Of a DNA stretch of 15,790 nucleotides, positions 6,941-13,412 are shown piece by piece. A program made the translations under genes and the position numbers. The stretch's first letter is position 1. The number at the start of each line of letters is the position of its first letter. Source of the DNA: an uncultured Senegalimassilia sp. (GTDB lineage: Bacteria; Actinomycetota; Coriobacteriia; Coriobacteriales; Eggerthellaceae); NCBI GenBank assembly GCA_934630815.1, contig CAKTWI010000031.1, positions 1 through 15,790 on the forward strand. The letters run 5' to 3'. Under the pieces are notes generated by a model. That model was not told the origin of the DNA and did not search any database. It was given only the letters and a program-made list of their open reading frames with translations.

Positions 6941-7214
6941 GGGTTTGTGAGGTCGGTTGCGGTCGAGAAGGCCGTCGAGCGTTTCGAGCGAGGTTGCTGC
7001 GAAGCTGGCTGTCGTCGAGAAGGCGGCCGATCGCCCCTAAGCCGTGATGTGCAGCTGGGGGTGGCCGTAGAAGGCCGCCAAGTGTTTCGATCAAAGGCTG
7101 CTGCGGAGTGACTGTTGTCGAGAAGGTGGCCGTCCTTAAGCCGTGATGCGGAGCCGGCGTGACTGTCGGAGGCGATCGAGCACTGCGAAGCCGCGATGCG
7201 GAACGGGGTCGAAG
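6911..7214 (+). repeat. degenerate tandem array, about 51-base unit, five to six copies
   Basis: Units can be aligned from about 6911, 6962, 7014, 7067, 7117 and 7168, with spacings of 50-53 bases. Four of them begin (C/G)TCGAGAAGG, and 7067 begins GTAGAAGG. The first unit is the last 30 coding bases of the aldo/keto reductase gene plus 21 bases beyond its stop. Units 1 and 3 share (A/G)AGG(T/C)TGCTGCG(A/G)AG near their ends; units 2 and 4 share TAAGCCGTGATG. The last unit ends with GAACGGGGTCGAAG (7201-7214). Copies have diverged clearly, so this is an old duplication. It fills most of the 377-base gap before yqeY. Confidence 0.65.
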
Positions 7215-7239
7215 CTACCATACGTGAACGGGGTCGAAG
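7201..7239 (+). repeat. direct repeat of the terminator's left arm
   Basis: GAACGGGGTCGAAG occurs at 7201-7214 and again at 7226-7239. The second copy is the left arm of the terminator stem. The first could pair with the same right arm, so two alternative stems are possible. Confidence 0.7.
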
Positions 7240-7270
7240 GCGGTGCACGCCTTCGACCCCGTTCGCTTTT
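7226..7270. terminator. strong terminator between the reductase and yqeY
   Basis: GAACGGGGTCGAAGGCG (7226-7242) pairs perfectly with CGCCTTCGACCCCGTTC (7248-7264) around a GTGCA loop, then GCTTTTG follows. The genes on either side converge, so it probably stops transcription from the left and may also stop yqeY transcripts from the right. A T tract is clear only on the plus side. Confidence 0.8.
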
Positions 7271-7317
7271 GCCACCTGCGCTGCAAGCGGCGTTTTCGCT
7301 ATTCGCTTGCCGTTGCG

Positions 7318-7761
7318 TTAGGCCAGCTTGCCTTGCAGCTCCTTCGCAGCAGCGGCCTTGTCGAAGTTGCCGCCGGTGCGCTTGGTGAGCTCGCCCATGA
7401 CGCGTCCCATCTCCTTCTTCGTGGTTGCGCCCGTCTCGGACAGCACGGCATCGATGAGCGCGGAAAGCTGCTCGCCGGCCAGCTGCTGCGGCAGCAGCTC
7501 CTCGAGCATCTTCACCTGGGCGGCGAGCGTGTCGGTGCGCTCCTGGTCGTTGCCGGCCTTGATGGATCCCTCCAGCGTCTCCTTGGTTTGCTTGATGACG
7601 CGTTTCGTCATGTCGTCGACGTCTTGCTCGGTGATGTCGCGGCGCTCGTTCACCTCGATGTTCTTGATCTCGCCGTGCACTTGGCGAAGGATGGAAAGGC
7701 GGACCTTGTCGTGTGCCTTCATGGCCTGCTTGATGTGTTCTTTCAGCTCGTCGTATTGCAT
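7318..7761 (-). CDS. yqeY: GatB/YqeY domain protein
   Basis: A 147-residue cytosolic, mainly helical protein, the usual length of free-standing YqeY proteins. The domain is homologous to the tail of GatB, the amidotransferase subunit that corrects Glu-tRNA(Gln) and Asp-tRNA(Asn). A tRNA-related role is therefore often suggested, but the molecular function of stand-alone YqeY is not settled. Visible landmarks are RLSILRQVHGEIKNIE (21-36), LEELLPQQL (86-94) and MGRVMGEL (118-125). The ATG at 7761 has AAGGAG just upstream on the minus strand; reading further upstream adds about 25 residues with no family match. The gene stands alone, converging on the reductase and divergent from the PAQR membrane protein. 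Confidence 0.92.
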   Translation of the reverse strand: MQYDELKEHIKQAMKAHDKVRLSILRQVHGEIKNIEVNERRDITEQDVDDMTKRVIKQTKETLEGSIKAGNDQERTDTLAAQVKMLEELLPQQLAGEQLSALIDAVLSETGATTKKEMGRVMGELTKRTGGNFDKAAAAKELQGKLA

Positions 7762-7817
7762 GTGCGCTCCTTGATTTCGAGGTCCTGCGGCGCGTGGCGC
7801 CAGGTGTTCCATTTCCC

Positions 7818-7823
7818 AGTATA
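7818..7823 (-). promoter_or_regulatory. candidate -10 box of yqeY
   Basis: The minus strand reads TATACT from 7823 to 7818, near-consensus. The start would be near 7811, giving a leader of about 50 bases before the yqeY ATG at 7761. The -35 region is not recognisable. Confidence 0.4.
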
Positions 7824-7875
7824 ACGCCGCTTGCAAGACGCTGGCTTCCGTTGCGCAGCCGCTTCGCTACGGGCG

Positions 7876-7903
7876 CGCAGCATACGGGAGCCGTTATGCT
7901 GCG
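7876..7903. promoter_or_regulatory. palindrome in the divergent yqeY / PAQR promoter region
   Basis: CGCAGCATACGG (7876-7887) is mirrored by CCGTTATGCTGCG (7891-7903) around GAG. This is a 12-bp inverted repeat with one extra T. It lies immediately upstream of the -10-like TATAAC at 7911, where a repressor or activator would bind. It could also form a hairpin in a transcript. No known operator consensus is recognised. Confidence 0.5.
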
Positions 7904-7910
7904 TGTGTGG

Positions 7911-7916
7911 TATAAC
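7911..7916 (+). promoter_or_regulatory. candidate -10 box giving a leaderless PAQR transcript
   Basis: TATAAC at 7911-7916 ends 8 bases before the ATG at 7925. A transcript from it would begin at or within a base or two of the start codon. No Shine-Dalgarno sequence precedes the ATG, which fits leaderless translation. No good -35 is seen. Confidence 0.4.
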
Positions 7917-7924
7917 TGGTGCCT

Positions 7925-8743
7925 ATGGATACTGAAACGACATACCCCGCATCGCCGGATATGCCTTCCGGCGCCGGTGAAACCCCCGCAGCGCCTGCTA
8001 CTCCCCATGCCTGGACGCCGTCCCAGTTCAAGCCGCGCGACCTGCGCGAGGCCCGAGCGCATCGCAATGAGCCTGCGCAAACCTCGGCGAACGAGGCGAA
8101 CAGGAAGCATAACGTGCGCGAATACACGCTGGGCGAGGAGATTGCCAACTCCATCTCGCACGGCGTTGGCGCGCTTCTGGCCATCGCCGCCATCCCCATC
8201 CTCGTGGTGAAGGCGGTAAGCCACGGCGGCGGCATCCTGCTGTTCGCCGCGTTGGTGTACACGCTCACCATGCTGCTCGAATACACCATGTCCACGCTGT
8301 ATCACGCGTTGGCGGTCGACAAGGCGAAACGCGTGTTCAAGGTGTTGGACCATAGCTGCATCTACCTGTTCATCGCCGGCTCGTACACGCCGTTCTGCCT
8401 GATCTCTCTTGCCGATTCGAACGGTATCGTGCTGTGCGCGTTCGTGTGGGTGCTCGCCGTGATAGGCGTTGCCTGCGAGGCGTTCTGGGTTTTTCGCCCG
8501 CGCTGGATCTCCGCGGTGCTCTATCTTGCGCTGGGCTGGTCTATCGTGGGGTTCCTGCCGGCGCTTATCCAGGCCATCCCTGCTGCGGGTCTGTGGCTGC
8601 TGGTCGCAGGCGGTCTTTGCTATTCGGTCGGATGCATCTTCTATGTGCTGAAGAAGATTCCATACATGCATTCCATATTCCATTTGTGGGTTGTGGCGGG
8701 AAGCGTGCTGCAATTCCTGGCGATTGCGCTGTATGTCATGTAG
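7925..8743 (+). CDS. trhA: hemolysin III / PAQR family membrane protein
   Basis: A 272-residue inner-membrane protein with about seven hydrophobic segments between residues 75 and 272. The first 65 residues are Pro/Ala/charge-rich, probably disordered and cytoplasmic. This extension makes it longer than the usual 210-220 residues. Motifs of the family, which shares a metal-site architecture with adiponectin receptors, are SISHG (76-80), STLYH (123-127), LDHS (141-144) and HSIFH (249-253). These supply the Ser, Asp and His residues expected to hold zinc. The family is linked to membrane lipid homeostasis (TrhA in E. coli); true haemolysin activity is doubtful. The start is ATG 7925 or GTG 7919, neither with a ribosome site. 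A CorC-like gene follows 42 bases downstream and a PspC gene after that, suggesting a membrane-maintenance operon. Confidence 0.88.
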   Translation: MDTETTYPASPDMPSGAGETPAAPATPHAWTPSQFKPRDLREARAHRNEPAQTSANEANRKHNVREYTLGEEIANSISHGVGALLAIAAIPILVVKAVSHGGGILLFAALVYTLTMLLEYTMSTLYHALAVDKAKRVFKVLDHSCIYLFIAGSYTPFCLISLADSNGIVLCAFVWVLAVIGVACEAFWVFRPRWISAVLYLALGWSIVGFLPALIQAIPAAGLWLLVAGGLCYSVGCIFYVLKKIPYMHSIFHLWVVAGSVLQFLAIALYVM

Positions 8744-8785
8744 GCTAGCTCAAAAGGAAATTATCACTAGGAGCGGTTTTAGCGC

Positions 8786-9667
8786 ATGAACGGGAAAAAC
8801 GAAGACGGTGACGGCAAAAAGGGACTGAAGGGCATTTTCGGCTTCTTAGGAGCGCCGAAGCGCCAGGCTCTGTCGGCTGAGGACGAGATCAAGGATTTCG
8901 TGGCGGATAGCGACGATTTGCTCGATGACGAGAAGCGCATGATCCACGAGATCTTGGACCTGGGCGACATGGATGCCGGCGAGATCATGACGCCGCGCGT
9001 GGATATGATCTTGGTGGAGGATACCGAAACCGTGCGCCAGGCGGTGGACCGCATGATGGGAACGGGCTATTCGCGCCTCCCGGTGTTCCAAGGGGATATC
9101 GACCGCATCGTCGGCGTGGTCCACTATAAGGACCTGGTGCCTCCCGTGCTCGACGGCCATGGCGACGACCTGGCGGTCGATTACGCTTTCGAGCCCCTGT
9201 TCGTGCCCGAGTCGAAGGACGTGTTCCCGCTTCTGGCCGAAATGCAAACGAAACGGCAACAGATGGCCATCGTGGTGGACGAGTACGGTGGAACCGATGG
9301 TTTAATTACCGTCGAGGACATCGTTGAGGAGATCGTGGGCGAGATCGTGGACGAAACCGATCGCGAGCGCCCCATTCTGAAGCAGGAAGGTCCCGGCGTA
9401 TGGCTTGCCGACGGCCGTTTCCCCGTTGAGGACGCCGTTGAAATGGGTTGGCCGCTTGCCGAGTCCGAGGACTACGAGACCATAGCCGGCTGGGTGCTCA
9501 GCATGTTGGACACCGTTCCGCAAATGGGCTACTCCTTCGAGAAGGACGGCTGCCGCTTCACCATCCACTCCATGCGACGCCGGCGCATCCTTGCGGTGCG
9601 CGTGGAGCGCATATCCGACGATGCTCCGCAGGCATCTGATGGCAAGGCAGGTCAGGAGGAGCGGTGA
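8786..9667 (+). CDS. CorC/HlyC-type CBS-domain protein
   Basis: A 293-residue soluble protein. After a charged N-terminus come two CBS domains, about 67-125 (IMTPRVDM at 67-74) and about 130-188 (VVDEYGGTDGLITVEDI at 163-179). A CorC_HlyC transporter-associated domain follows at about 200-275. CBS pairs usually bind adenine nucleotides, and CorC relatives are linked to Mg2+/Co2+ transport and resistance. Many Gram-positive homologues carry an N-terminal DUF21/CNNM membrane domain. It is absent here, so this is the short E. coli CorC-like form and would need a partner to act at the membrane. AGGAG (8769-8773) lies 12 bases from the ATG, longer than ideal. The last bases overlap the start of the PspC gene (GTGA). 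The membrane proteins on either side are candidate partners, by position only. Confidence 0.92.
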   Translation: MNGKNEDGDGKKGLKGIFGFLGAPKRQALSAEDEIKDFVADSDDLLDDEKRMIHEILDLGDMDAGEIMTPRVDMILVEDTETVRQAVDRMMGTGYSRLPVFQGDIDRIVGVVHYKDLVPPVLDGHGDDLAVDYAFEPLFVPESKDVFPLLAEMQTKRQQMAIVVDEYGGTDGLITVEDIVEEIVGEIVDETDRERPILKQEGPGVWLADGRFPVEDAVEMGWPLAESEDYETIAGWVLSMLDTVPQMGYSFEKDGCRFTIHSMRRRRILAVRVERISDDAPQASDGKAGQEER

Positions 9668-10596
9668 ACCGAACGCGCCAGCTATACCGGTCGCGCAATG
9701 CGCTGGTAGGGGGCGTGTGTGCTGGAATCGCCGAGCGCTTCGACGTCGATCCGCTGGTCGTGCGCATTCTTTTCCTGACGTTCGCCGTGTTGACGCTGGG
9801 CCTTGCAGGCCTTGCGTATATGGTGCTCTGGGCCGTGCTTCCTAAAAGACCCATGCAGGTGAAGCCCGTGAAGGTGGAGCCTGATTCCGTTCATTCCGAT
9901 ACGTTCGGCGCGGTGGATTGCCGTCGTGCCCGTGGCGCCGCTATGGGGCGGTGCGCGAACGCCATGCCCTATGTGAGCGCGGCGCATCTGCCGCCCGTGC
10001 CGCCCGCGATGGCGGAGGGCGCTCGATGCGACCAAGGGCCCGCGATGGGCCTTGATGCTGCTTCTGCCGAACCCCGCGGTGCTAAAGCCGGCGAAGGGGA
10101 TGGCCCGTCATCTGCCCGGATCGTGCTCGCCCTTACGGCCGGCTGCCTTTTGGCCTCGCTGGGCGCGTCGTTTGCGGTGTCGGGGATCTTGCGCGGGGTC
10201 GCCTGGTGGCAATGTTGGCCGTTGGCCCTGATCGTTTTCGGCATCGTTCGCATAGCCGTGCCGGGAAGGGAAGGTGCGCGGGCCTTGGCGTTTTTCGTGG
10301 GTACGTCCATCTTCGCGGTGGGGCTGACATTGCTGCCCATGAGCATGGGGTTCGTCTCGTGGGCCACGTTGCCGAAGATGTTCGAGTATTTATGGCCTAT
10401 TCCCGCGTTGGCGGCCGTTTTGCTTGCAATGGGGGTGTACGCCCGCCGCCCTGTCGTCATCGTGGCGGCGGTGGTGTTCGTGCTGCTATTCTGCGTGCTC
10501 GGCTTTGGCCTGTTTTCCGAGCCCGGCTCGCTGCGCGAGTTGTCCTTCGGTACGCCGTTGGGGCGCGAATATCGTTTTCCTCTGCCTTTCGATTAA
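9664..10596 (+). CDS. PspC-domain membrane protein
   Basis: A 310-residue membrane protein. Residues 1-62 are a clear PspC domain: LYRSRNALVGGVCAGIAERF followed by DVDPLVVRILF and a first membrane helix ending near Pro60. In enterobacteria PspC is a membrane sensor of the phage-shock response; in Gram-positives it is commonly fused to other modules in envelope-stress systems. Residues 63-150 form a low-complexity Ala/Gly/Pro/Arg linker. At least four more helices follow (about 152-175, 181-199, 205-230 and 242-284, the last possibly two). The tail after 285 is short and polar. It starts at GTG 9664, overlapping the upstream stop as GTGA, with AGGAGGAGC at 9655-9661 inside the upstream gene, so translation is coupled. 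No PspA, LiaRS or PadR gene is adjacent. A strong terminator follows. Confidence 0.88.
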   Translation: MNRTRQLYRSRNALVGGVCAGIAERFDVDPLVVRILFLTFAVLTLGLAGLAYMVLWAVLPKRPMQVKPVKVEPDSVHSDTFGAVDCRRARGAAMGRCANAMPYVSAAHLPPVPPAMAEGARCDQGPAMGLDAASAEPRGAKAGEGDGPSSARIVLALTAGCLLASLGASFAVSGILRGVAWWQCWPLALIVFGIVRIAVPGREGARALAFFVGTSIFAVGLTLLPMSMGFVSWATLPKMFEYLWPIPALAAVLLAMGVYARRPVVIVAAVVFVLLFCVLGFGLFSEPGSLRELSFGTPLGREYRFPLPFD

Positions 10597-10617
10597 CCGA
10601 ACCGATAGGTTCGCATC

Positions 10618-10650
10618 ACGGCTATGCGCAGCGCGCATAGCCGTTTCCGT
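10618..10650 (+). terminator. terminator after the PspC gene
   Basis: ACGGCTATGCGC (10618-10629) pairs perfectly with GCGCATAGCCGT (10633-10644) around AGC, then TTCCGTTTC follows. It ends the PAQR-CorC-PspC unit 21 bases after the stop codon. Confidence 0.78.
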
Positions 10651-10787
10651 TTCATAAGGCGCCGTTCATCGGATGCGGTACGCTTGTTCGTGTTTCGGTT
10701 TTGCCCAAGCTATGGGAAACCACCTGGGGAAATATAAATGTTTTACTTGTCAATCGAACAAACGATGAAGGGCTCCTTCACATGATT
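10651..10787 (+). other. intergenic region, partly AT-rich, upstream of the secreted-protein gene
   Basis: No gene is seen. Bases 10730-10760 are markedly AT-rich, with TATAAA at 10733-10738 as a second possible -10 box. A small inverted repeat TGAAGG/CCTTCA sits at 10766-10780. I looked for a c-di-AMP (ydaO) riboswitch core, since that class often precedes cell-wall hydrolase genes, and did not recognise one. Confidence 0.4.
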
Positions 10788-10815
10788 TTGCCGGTTTCGG
10801 GCCTTCCGGTAAAAT
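10788..10815 (+). promoter_or_regulatory. candidate promoter of the secreted-protein gene
   Basis: TTGCCG (10788-10793) and TAAAAT (10810-10815) are separated by 16 bases, a reasonable sigma-A-type pair. The start would be near 10822, leaving a long leader of about 107 bases before the TTG start codon. Confidence 0.45.
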
Positions 10816-10817
10816 AA

Positions 10818-10896
10818 TGCCTGTCAGAACAGCATATCGCCCTTCAGGCAGCAAACCCTTTCGACAATCGAAAACAAGCTGTCGCCGCCTTGGCGG
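10818..10896 (+). other. structured 5' leader with three successive hairpins
   Basis: Three inverted repeats follow each other in the leader: TGCCTG/CAGGCA (10818-10850, 21-base loop), TTTCGA/TCGAAA (10859-10873, 3-base loop) and CCGCC/GGCGG (10885-10896, very tight loop). The ribosome site AAAGG (10918-10922) lies just after. The first arm falls partly at the predicted transcript start. No known riboswitch class is recognised. Confidence 0.35.
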
Positions 10897-10928
10897 TCTG
10901 GTCGTGTGCTGCGAGCGAAAGGTTTTGT

Positions 10929-11738
10929 TTGAAGAAACGCAATGCATACCGCACCGGCGGGCTGGCGCTGAAGATCGTCGGCCTTGCTTGCGCATCGTGC
11001 GTGCTGGCAGGTTGCCTGGGCGTGGGATTCGCAACCGCTGCCGGCGGCGTTTCCCATGATATGCAGACGTTCGGCATCAGCGAGGTCAGCACGCCGGGCA
11101 GCGCATCGGCATCGGCGGAGTCCCTGTCCGATCAGGCTGCGGACGCCTCCGTGACCGCAACGTCCCGATTGGCAGCTGCTGGAACGCGCGACATCTCGAA
11201 GGGCGTCGCCGCCATCGAGGCCGAGGAGGAGGCCGCCCGCCGTGCCGCCGAGGAGGCGCAGCGCGCCGAGGACCTGGCGCATACGCAGGCTGCGCTTGCC
11301 AACAGGGACGCTCAGCTCGCCCGCGACGAAGGCGCCGGCCTGACGGGCCTCGCCGAGGTCGACTGGAACGTCAGCAAGGCGGAGTTCGTGGGCGAATGGA
11401 CGCTGCGCATCGACGCGTATCTGGCGGGAAGCCCGCTTTCGGGCTATGGCGCCACGTTCGCCGAGGCGGCTTGGGAAAACGGCGTGGACCCGCGCTTCTC
11501 CCCGGCCATCTCCAATACCGAGTCAACGAAGGGCCTCAACTGCTTCCGCAGCCATAACGCATGGGGCTGGATGGGGAATACGTCCTGGGGAAGCTGGGAC
11601 GAGTCCATCAACGCGCACGCGCAGGGTTTGGCGAAGGGTTATGGATACACCATCTCCCTGGCGAACGCCAACAAGTACTGCCCGCCAACCTACGAGGATT
11701 GGTACGCGAAAACGCTTGCGCAAATGCAGCTGATCTAG
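10929..11738 (+). CDS. secreted coiled-coil protein with lysozyme/glucosaminidase-like end
   Basis: A 269-residue exported protein, probably acting at the cell wall. The N-terminus is a signal peptide: KKRNAYR, then a hydrophobic stretch at 11-40. LAGC at 26-29 fits a lipobox, but hydrophobic residues continue past Cys29, so an ordinary cleavage near Ala38 is equally possible. A Ser/Ala-rich spacer leads to a coiled coil rich in Glu, Ala and Arg (about 92-135). The final 120 residues resemble lysozyme-like or glucosaminidase domains: FAEAAWENGVDP (177-188), AISNTESTKG (193-202) with possible catalytic Glu198, and HNAWGWMG (209-216). Two Cys (205, 251) could pair. Enzyme activity is inferred and distant homology should be tested. 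The start is TTG 10929, chosen for AAAGG at 10918-10922 and the fitting signal peptide; an upstream start would spoil the signal. It stands alone between a long leader and a terminator. Confidence 0.75.
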   Translation: MKKRNAYRTGGLALKIVGLACASCVLAGCLGVGFATAAGGVSHDMQTFGISEVSTPGSASASAESLSDQAADASVTATSRLAAAGTRDISKGVAAIEAEEEAARRAAEEAQRAEDLAHTQAALANRDAQLARDEGAGLTGLAEVDWNVSKAEFVGEWTLRIDAYLAGSPLSGYGATFAEAAWENGVDPRFSPAISNTESTKGLNCFRSHNAWGWMGNTSWGSWDESINAHAQGLAKGYGYTISLANANKYCPPTYEDWYAKTLAQMQLI

Positions 11739-11742
11739 CGCG

Positions 11743-11768
11743 AAGGCGGCCTGCGGGCCGCCTTTTGC
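11743..11768 (+). terminator. terminator after the secreted-protein gene
   Basis: AAGGCGGCC (11743-11751) pairs with GGCCGCCTT (11756-11764) around TGCG, followed by TTTTGCG. It begins 4 bases after the stop codon and only 42 bases before the first trkA start. The trkA promoter must overlap it or lie just beyond; TATCCT at 11771-11776 is a weak -10 candidate. Confidence 0.85.
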
Positions 11769-11805
11769 GTTATCCTGTTGCGTGAACTTCGGGAAGGATT
11801 TTCGC

Positions 11806-12465
11806 ATGAGCAACGTCATCGTGGTGGGTTGCGGCCGCGTGGGGTCGCAGCTGGCCAATATGCTGTCGGACAACGGCAGCAACGTGTGCGTGATCGATCG
11901 CAACGTGGACGCGTTCGCCAACTTGGGTCGCAACTTCAATGGATCCACCATCCAGGGCGTGGGCTTCGACGAGGAGACGCTGGAGAAGGCGGGCGTCGAT
12001 GAATGCGACGTCGTGGCGGCGGTAACGCAGTTGGACAATACCAACCTCATGTGCTGCGAGGTGGCAAGCCGCTTGTTCGGCGTTCCCCACGTCATCGCAC
12101 GCCTGTACAATCCCGACCATGAGCGTGCGTATATGCAGCTGGGCATCGATTACGTGTGCGGCACGTCGCTGGTGGCTGAAGACGTGTTCAGCAAGGTGGT
12201 TTCCGGGCACGGTGCGCATCTGGACACGTTCGGCGAGTTCGAGGTGCTGCGCTTCTCCCTTGACTTGAGCTGGTCCGAGCGAAACACCATCCGTGTGGCG
12301 GAGATGGAGCGCGATCACGACATCCGCATCGTGGCGTTCGAGCGCGGCGACGGCAGCGCCAGCTCCATTCCCACGCGCGAGTCCATCCTATACAACGGTG
12401 ACTCGGTGTTGGCGTGCGTGCGTCACGAGCTCATCGAGCAATTCAGCAAGTACATTCAAGATTAA
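11806..12465 (+). CDS. trkA: TrkA family potassium-uptake regulatory protein (first copy)
   Basis: A 219-residue cytosolic RCK protein that gates a TrkH/KtrB-type potassium channel by binding NAD(H), ATP/ADP or c-di-AMP. Residues 1-130 form a Rossmann fold with VIVVGCGRVGSQLA (4-17) and an acidic Asp31 after the second strand, which favours NAD. Residues from about 135 form a TrkA-C domain ending in SILYNGDSVLACV. E. coli TrkA is two such halves fused (458 residues); here each half is a separate gene, as in many actinobacteria. The ATG at 11806 has GGAAGG (11792-11797) at 8 bases; a GTG at 11782 was not used because it has no ribosome site and adds a non-family tail. A second trkA follows 45 bases later. 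No TrkH pore gene is in the window. Confidence 0.92.
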   Translation: MSNVIVVGCGRVGSQLANMLSDNGSNVCVIDRNVDAFANLGRNFNGSTIQGVGFDEETLEKAGVDECDVVAAVTQLDNTNLMCCEVASRLFGVPHVIARLYNPDHERAYMQLGIDYVCGTSLVAEDVFSKVVSGHGAHLDTFGEFEVLRFSLDLSWSERNTIRVAEMERDHDIRIVAFERGDGSASSIPTRESILYNGDSVLACVRHELIEQFSKYIQD

Positions 12466-12510
12466 CGCGGTTTCCGTTCGCCCGACGGCGAAGCGGGGGA
12501 GGTTTGGCTG

Positions 12511-13182
12511 ATGTACGTAGTGATCGCCGGCGGCGGCAAAATCGGCGAATATTTGGCGAACGTGCTACTTGAGAGCGGCAACGACGTGACCATCATCGAG
12601 GAGGACCTGGAAACGGCCGATCGCTTGTCGGTGGTTTTGCAGGGTCGTTACCTGGTCATTCACGGCGACGGCTGCGATTCGAAGTATCAGGAGGATGCGG
12701 GAATCCGCCGCGCGGATGTGTTCGTGGCAACCACGGGCCAGGACGACGACAACCTGGTCTCGTGCGAGATCGCCCAGCGCGTGTTCAACGTGCCGCGCTG
12801 CATCGCCCGCGTGAACAGCCCGAAGAACCTGCGCATCTTCCACGAGGTTGGCATCGAGTGCGTGTCGTCCACCACGCTCATCGCCAACCTCATCGAGGAG
12901 GAGACGCTGCTGGGCAGCGTGAGCGTCGTGTCGTCGCTGACGCATGGCAACGTCATGCTGACCGAGGTGGTCGTCCCGCGCATGCGGCACCACTCCAACG
13001 ATGCCGGCGTGCTGGCAAGCGCCATACCCCTGCCCCCTGACAGCATCATCGCGGCGGTCGCGTCCAGCGACAACGTGGAGGTGGTGAACGAGGACACCGT
13101 GCTGTTCCCCGGTGACAAGGCCATTGTGGTGGCGGATAACCAGGTCATCGACGCCGTGCGCGCCGCGTTCAAAGGTTTGTAG
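12511..13182 (+). CDS. trkA: TrkA family potassium-uptake regulatory protein (second copy)
   Basis: A 223-residue partner of the preceding gene with the same two-domain plan. YVVIAGGGKIGEYLA (2-16) is the dinucleotide loop and Glu30 follows the second strand, typical of NAD binding. DVFVATTGQDDDNLVSCEIA marks the middle of the Rossmann domain. From about 135 comes TrkA-C, ending DTVLFPGDKAIVVA. The sequence is clearly diverged from the first copy, so the pair is an old duplication and may assemble as a hetero-oligomeric gating ring; that is inference. GGGGGAGG (12494-12501) is a strong ribosome site 9 bases from the ATG. The first gene probably supplies the promoter, and an 18-bp hairpin ends the unit. 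Confidence 0.93.
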   Translation: MYVVIAGGGKIGEYLANVLLESGNDVTIIEEDLETADRLSVVLQGRYLVIHGDGCDSKYQEDAGIRRADVFVATTGQDDDNLVSCEIAQRVFNVPRCIARVNSPKNLRIFHEVGIECVSSTTLIANLIEEETLLGSVSVVSSLTHGNVMLTEVVVPRMRHHSNDAGVLASAIPLPPDSIIAAVASSDNVEVVNEDTVLFPGDKAIVVADNQVIDAVRAAFKGL

Positions 13183-13219
13183 CAACGGGGCGAGGGCTTG
13201 TGCGAAACGAGCCCCCTGA

Positions 13220-13258
13220 CGAAAGGGCCCGAAATGGATTCCATTTCGGGCCCTTTCG
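13220..13258. terminator. long perfect hairpin after the trkA pair
   Basis: CGAAAGGGCCCGAAATGG (13220-13237) pairs perfectly over 18 bases with CCATTTCGGGCCCTTTCG (13241-13258) around ATT. No separate T tract follows on either strand, but TTT runs lie within the stem. The flanking genes converge. Between it and the MOSC stop (13259-13412) are only GC-rich bases with minor imperfect hairpins. Confidence 0.7.
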
Positions 13259-13412
13259 CGTTACGAGGATAGATTGAAGCGCAGGAGTGGAGCCGGCGAA
13301 GCCGCCGTGCTCGGTGCAGGCGCGCATCTGCATGCGTGCGGATAGGTTGGCTGGCGGGTTGCTTCGCGGGTGGGCGGACGGGCGCCCGCACGGCGGTTGG
13401 CGCTTCGCGGCT

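Noticed and set aside
6911..7214. CRISPR array
   Set aside because: The periodic units have no conserved repeat separated by unique spacers; whole units are diverged copies, and no cas gene is present.
7136..8713. Long minus-strand open frame (525 codons) spanning yqeY and the PAQR gene
   Set aside because: It is Arg/His-rich with no family match and crosses several real genes on both strands. It is a by-product of high GC content.
10645..10928. c-di-AMP (ydaO) or other known riboswitch
   Set aside because: The position fits, but I could not find the conserved core segments of any class I know. It is kept only as a finding about an unassigned leader.
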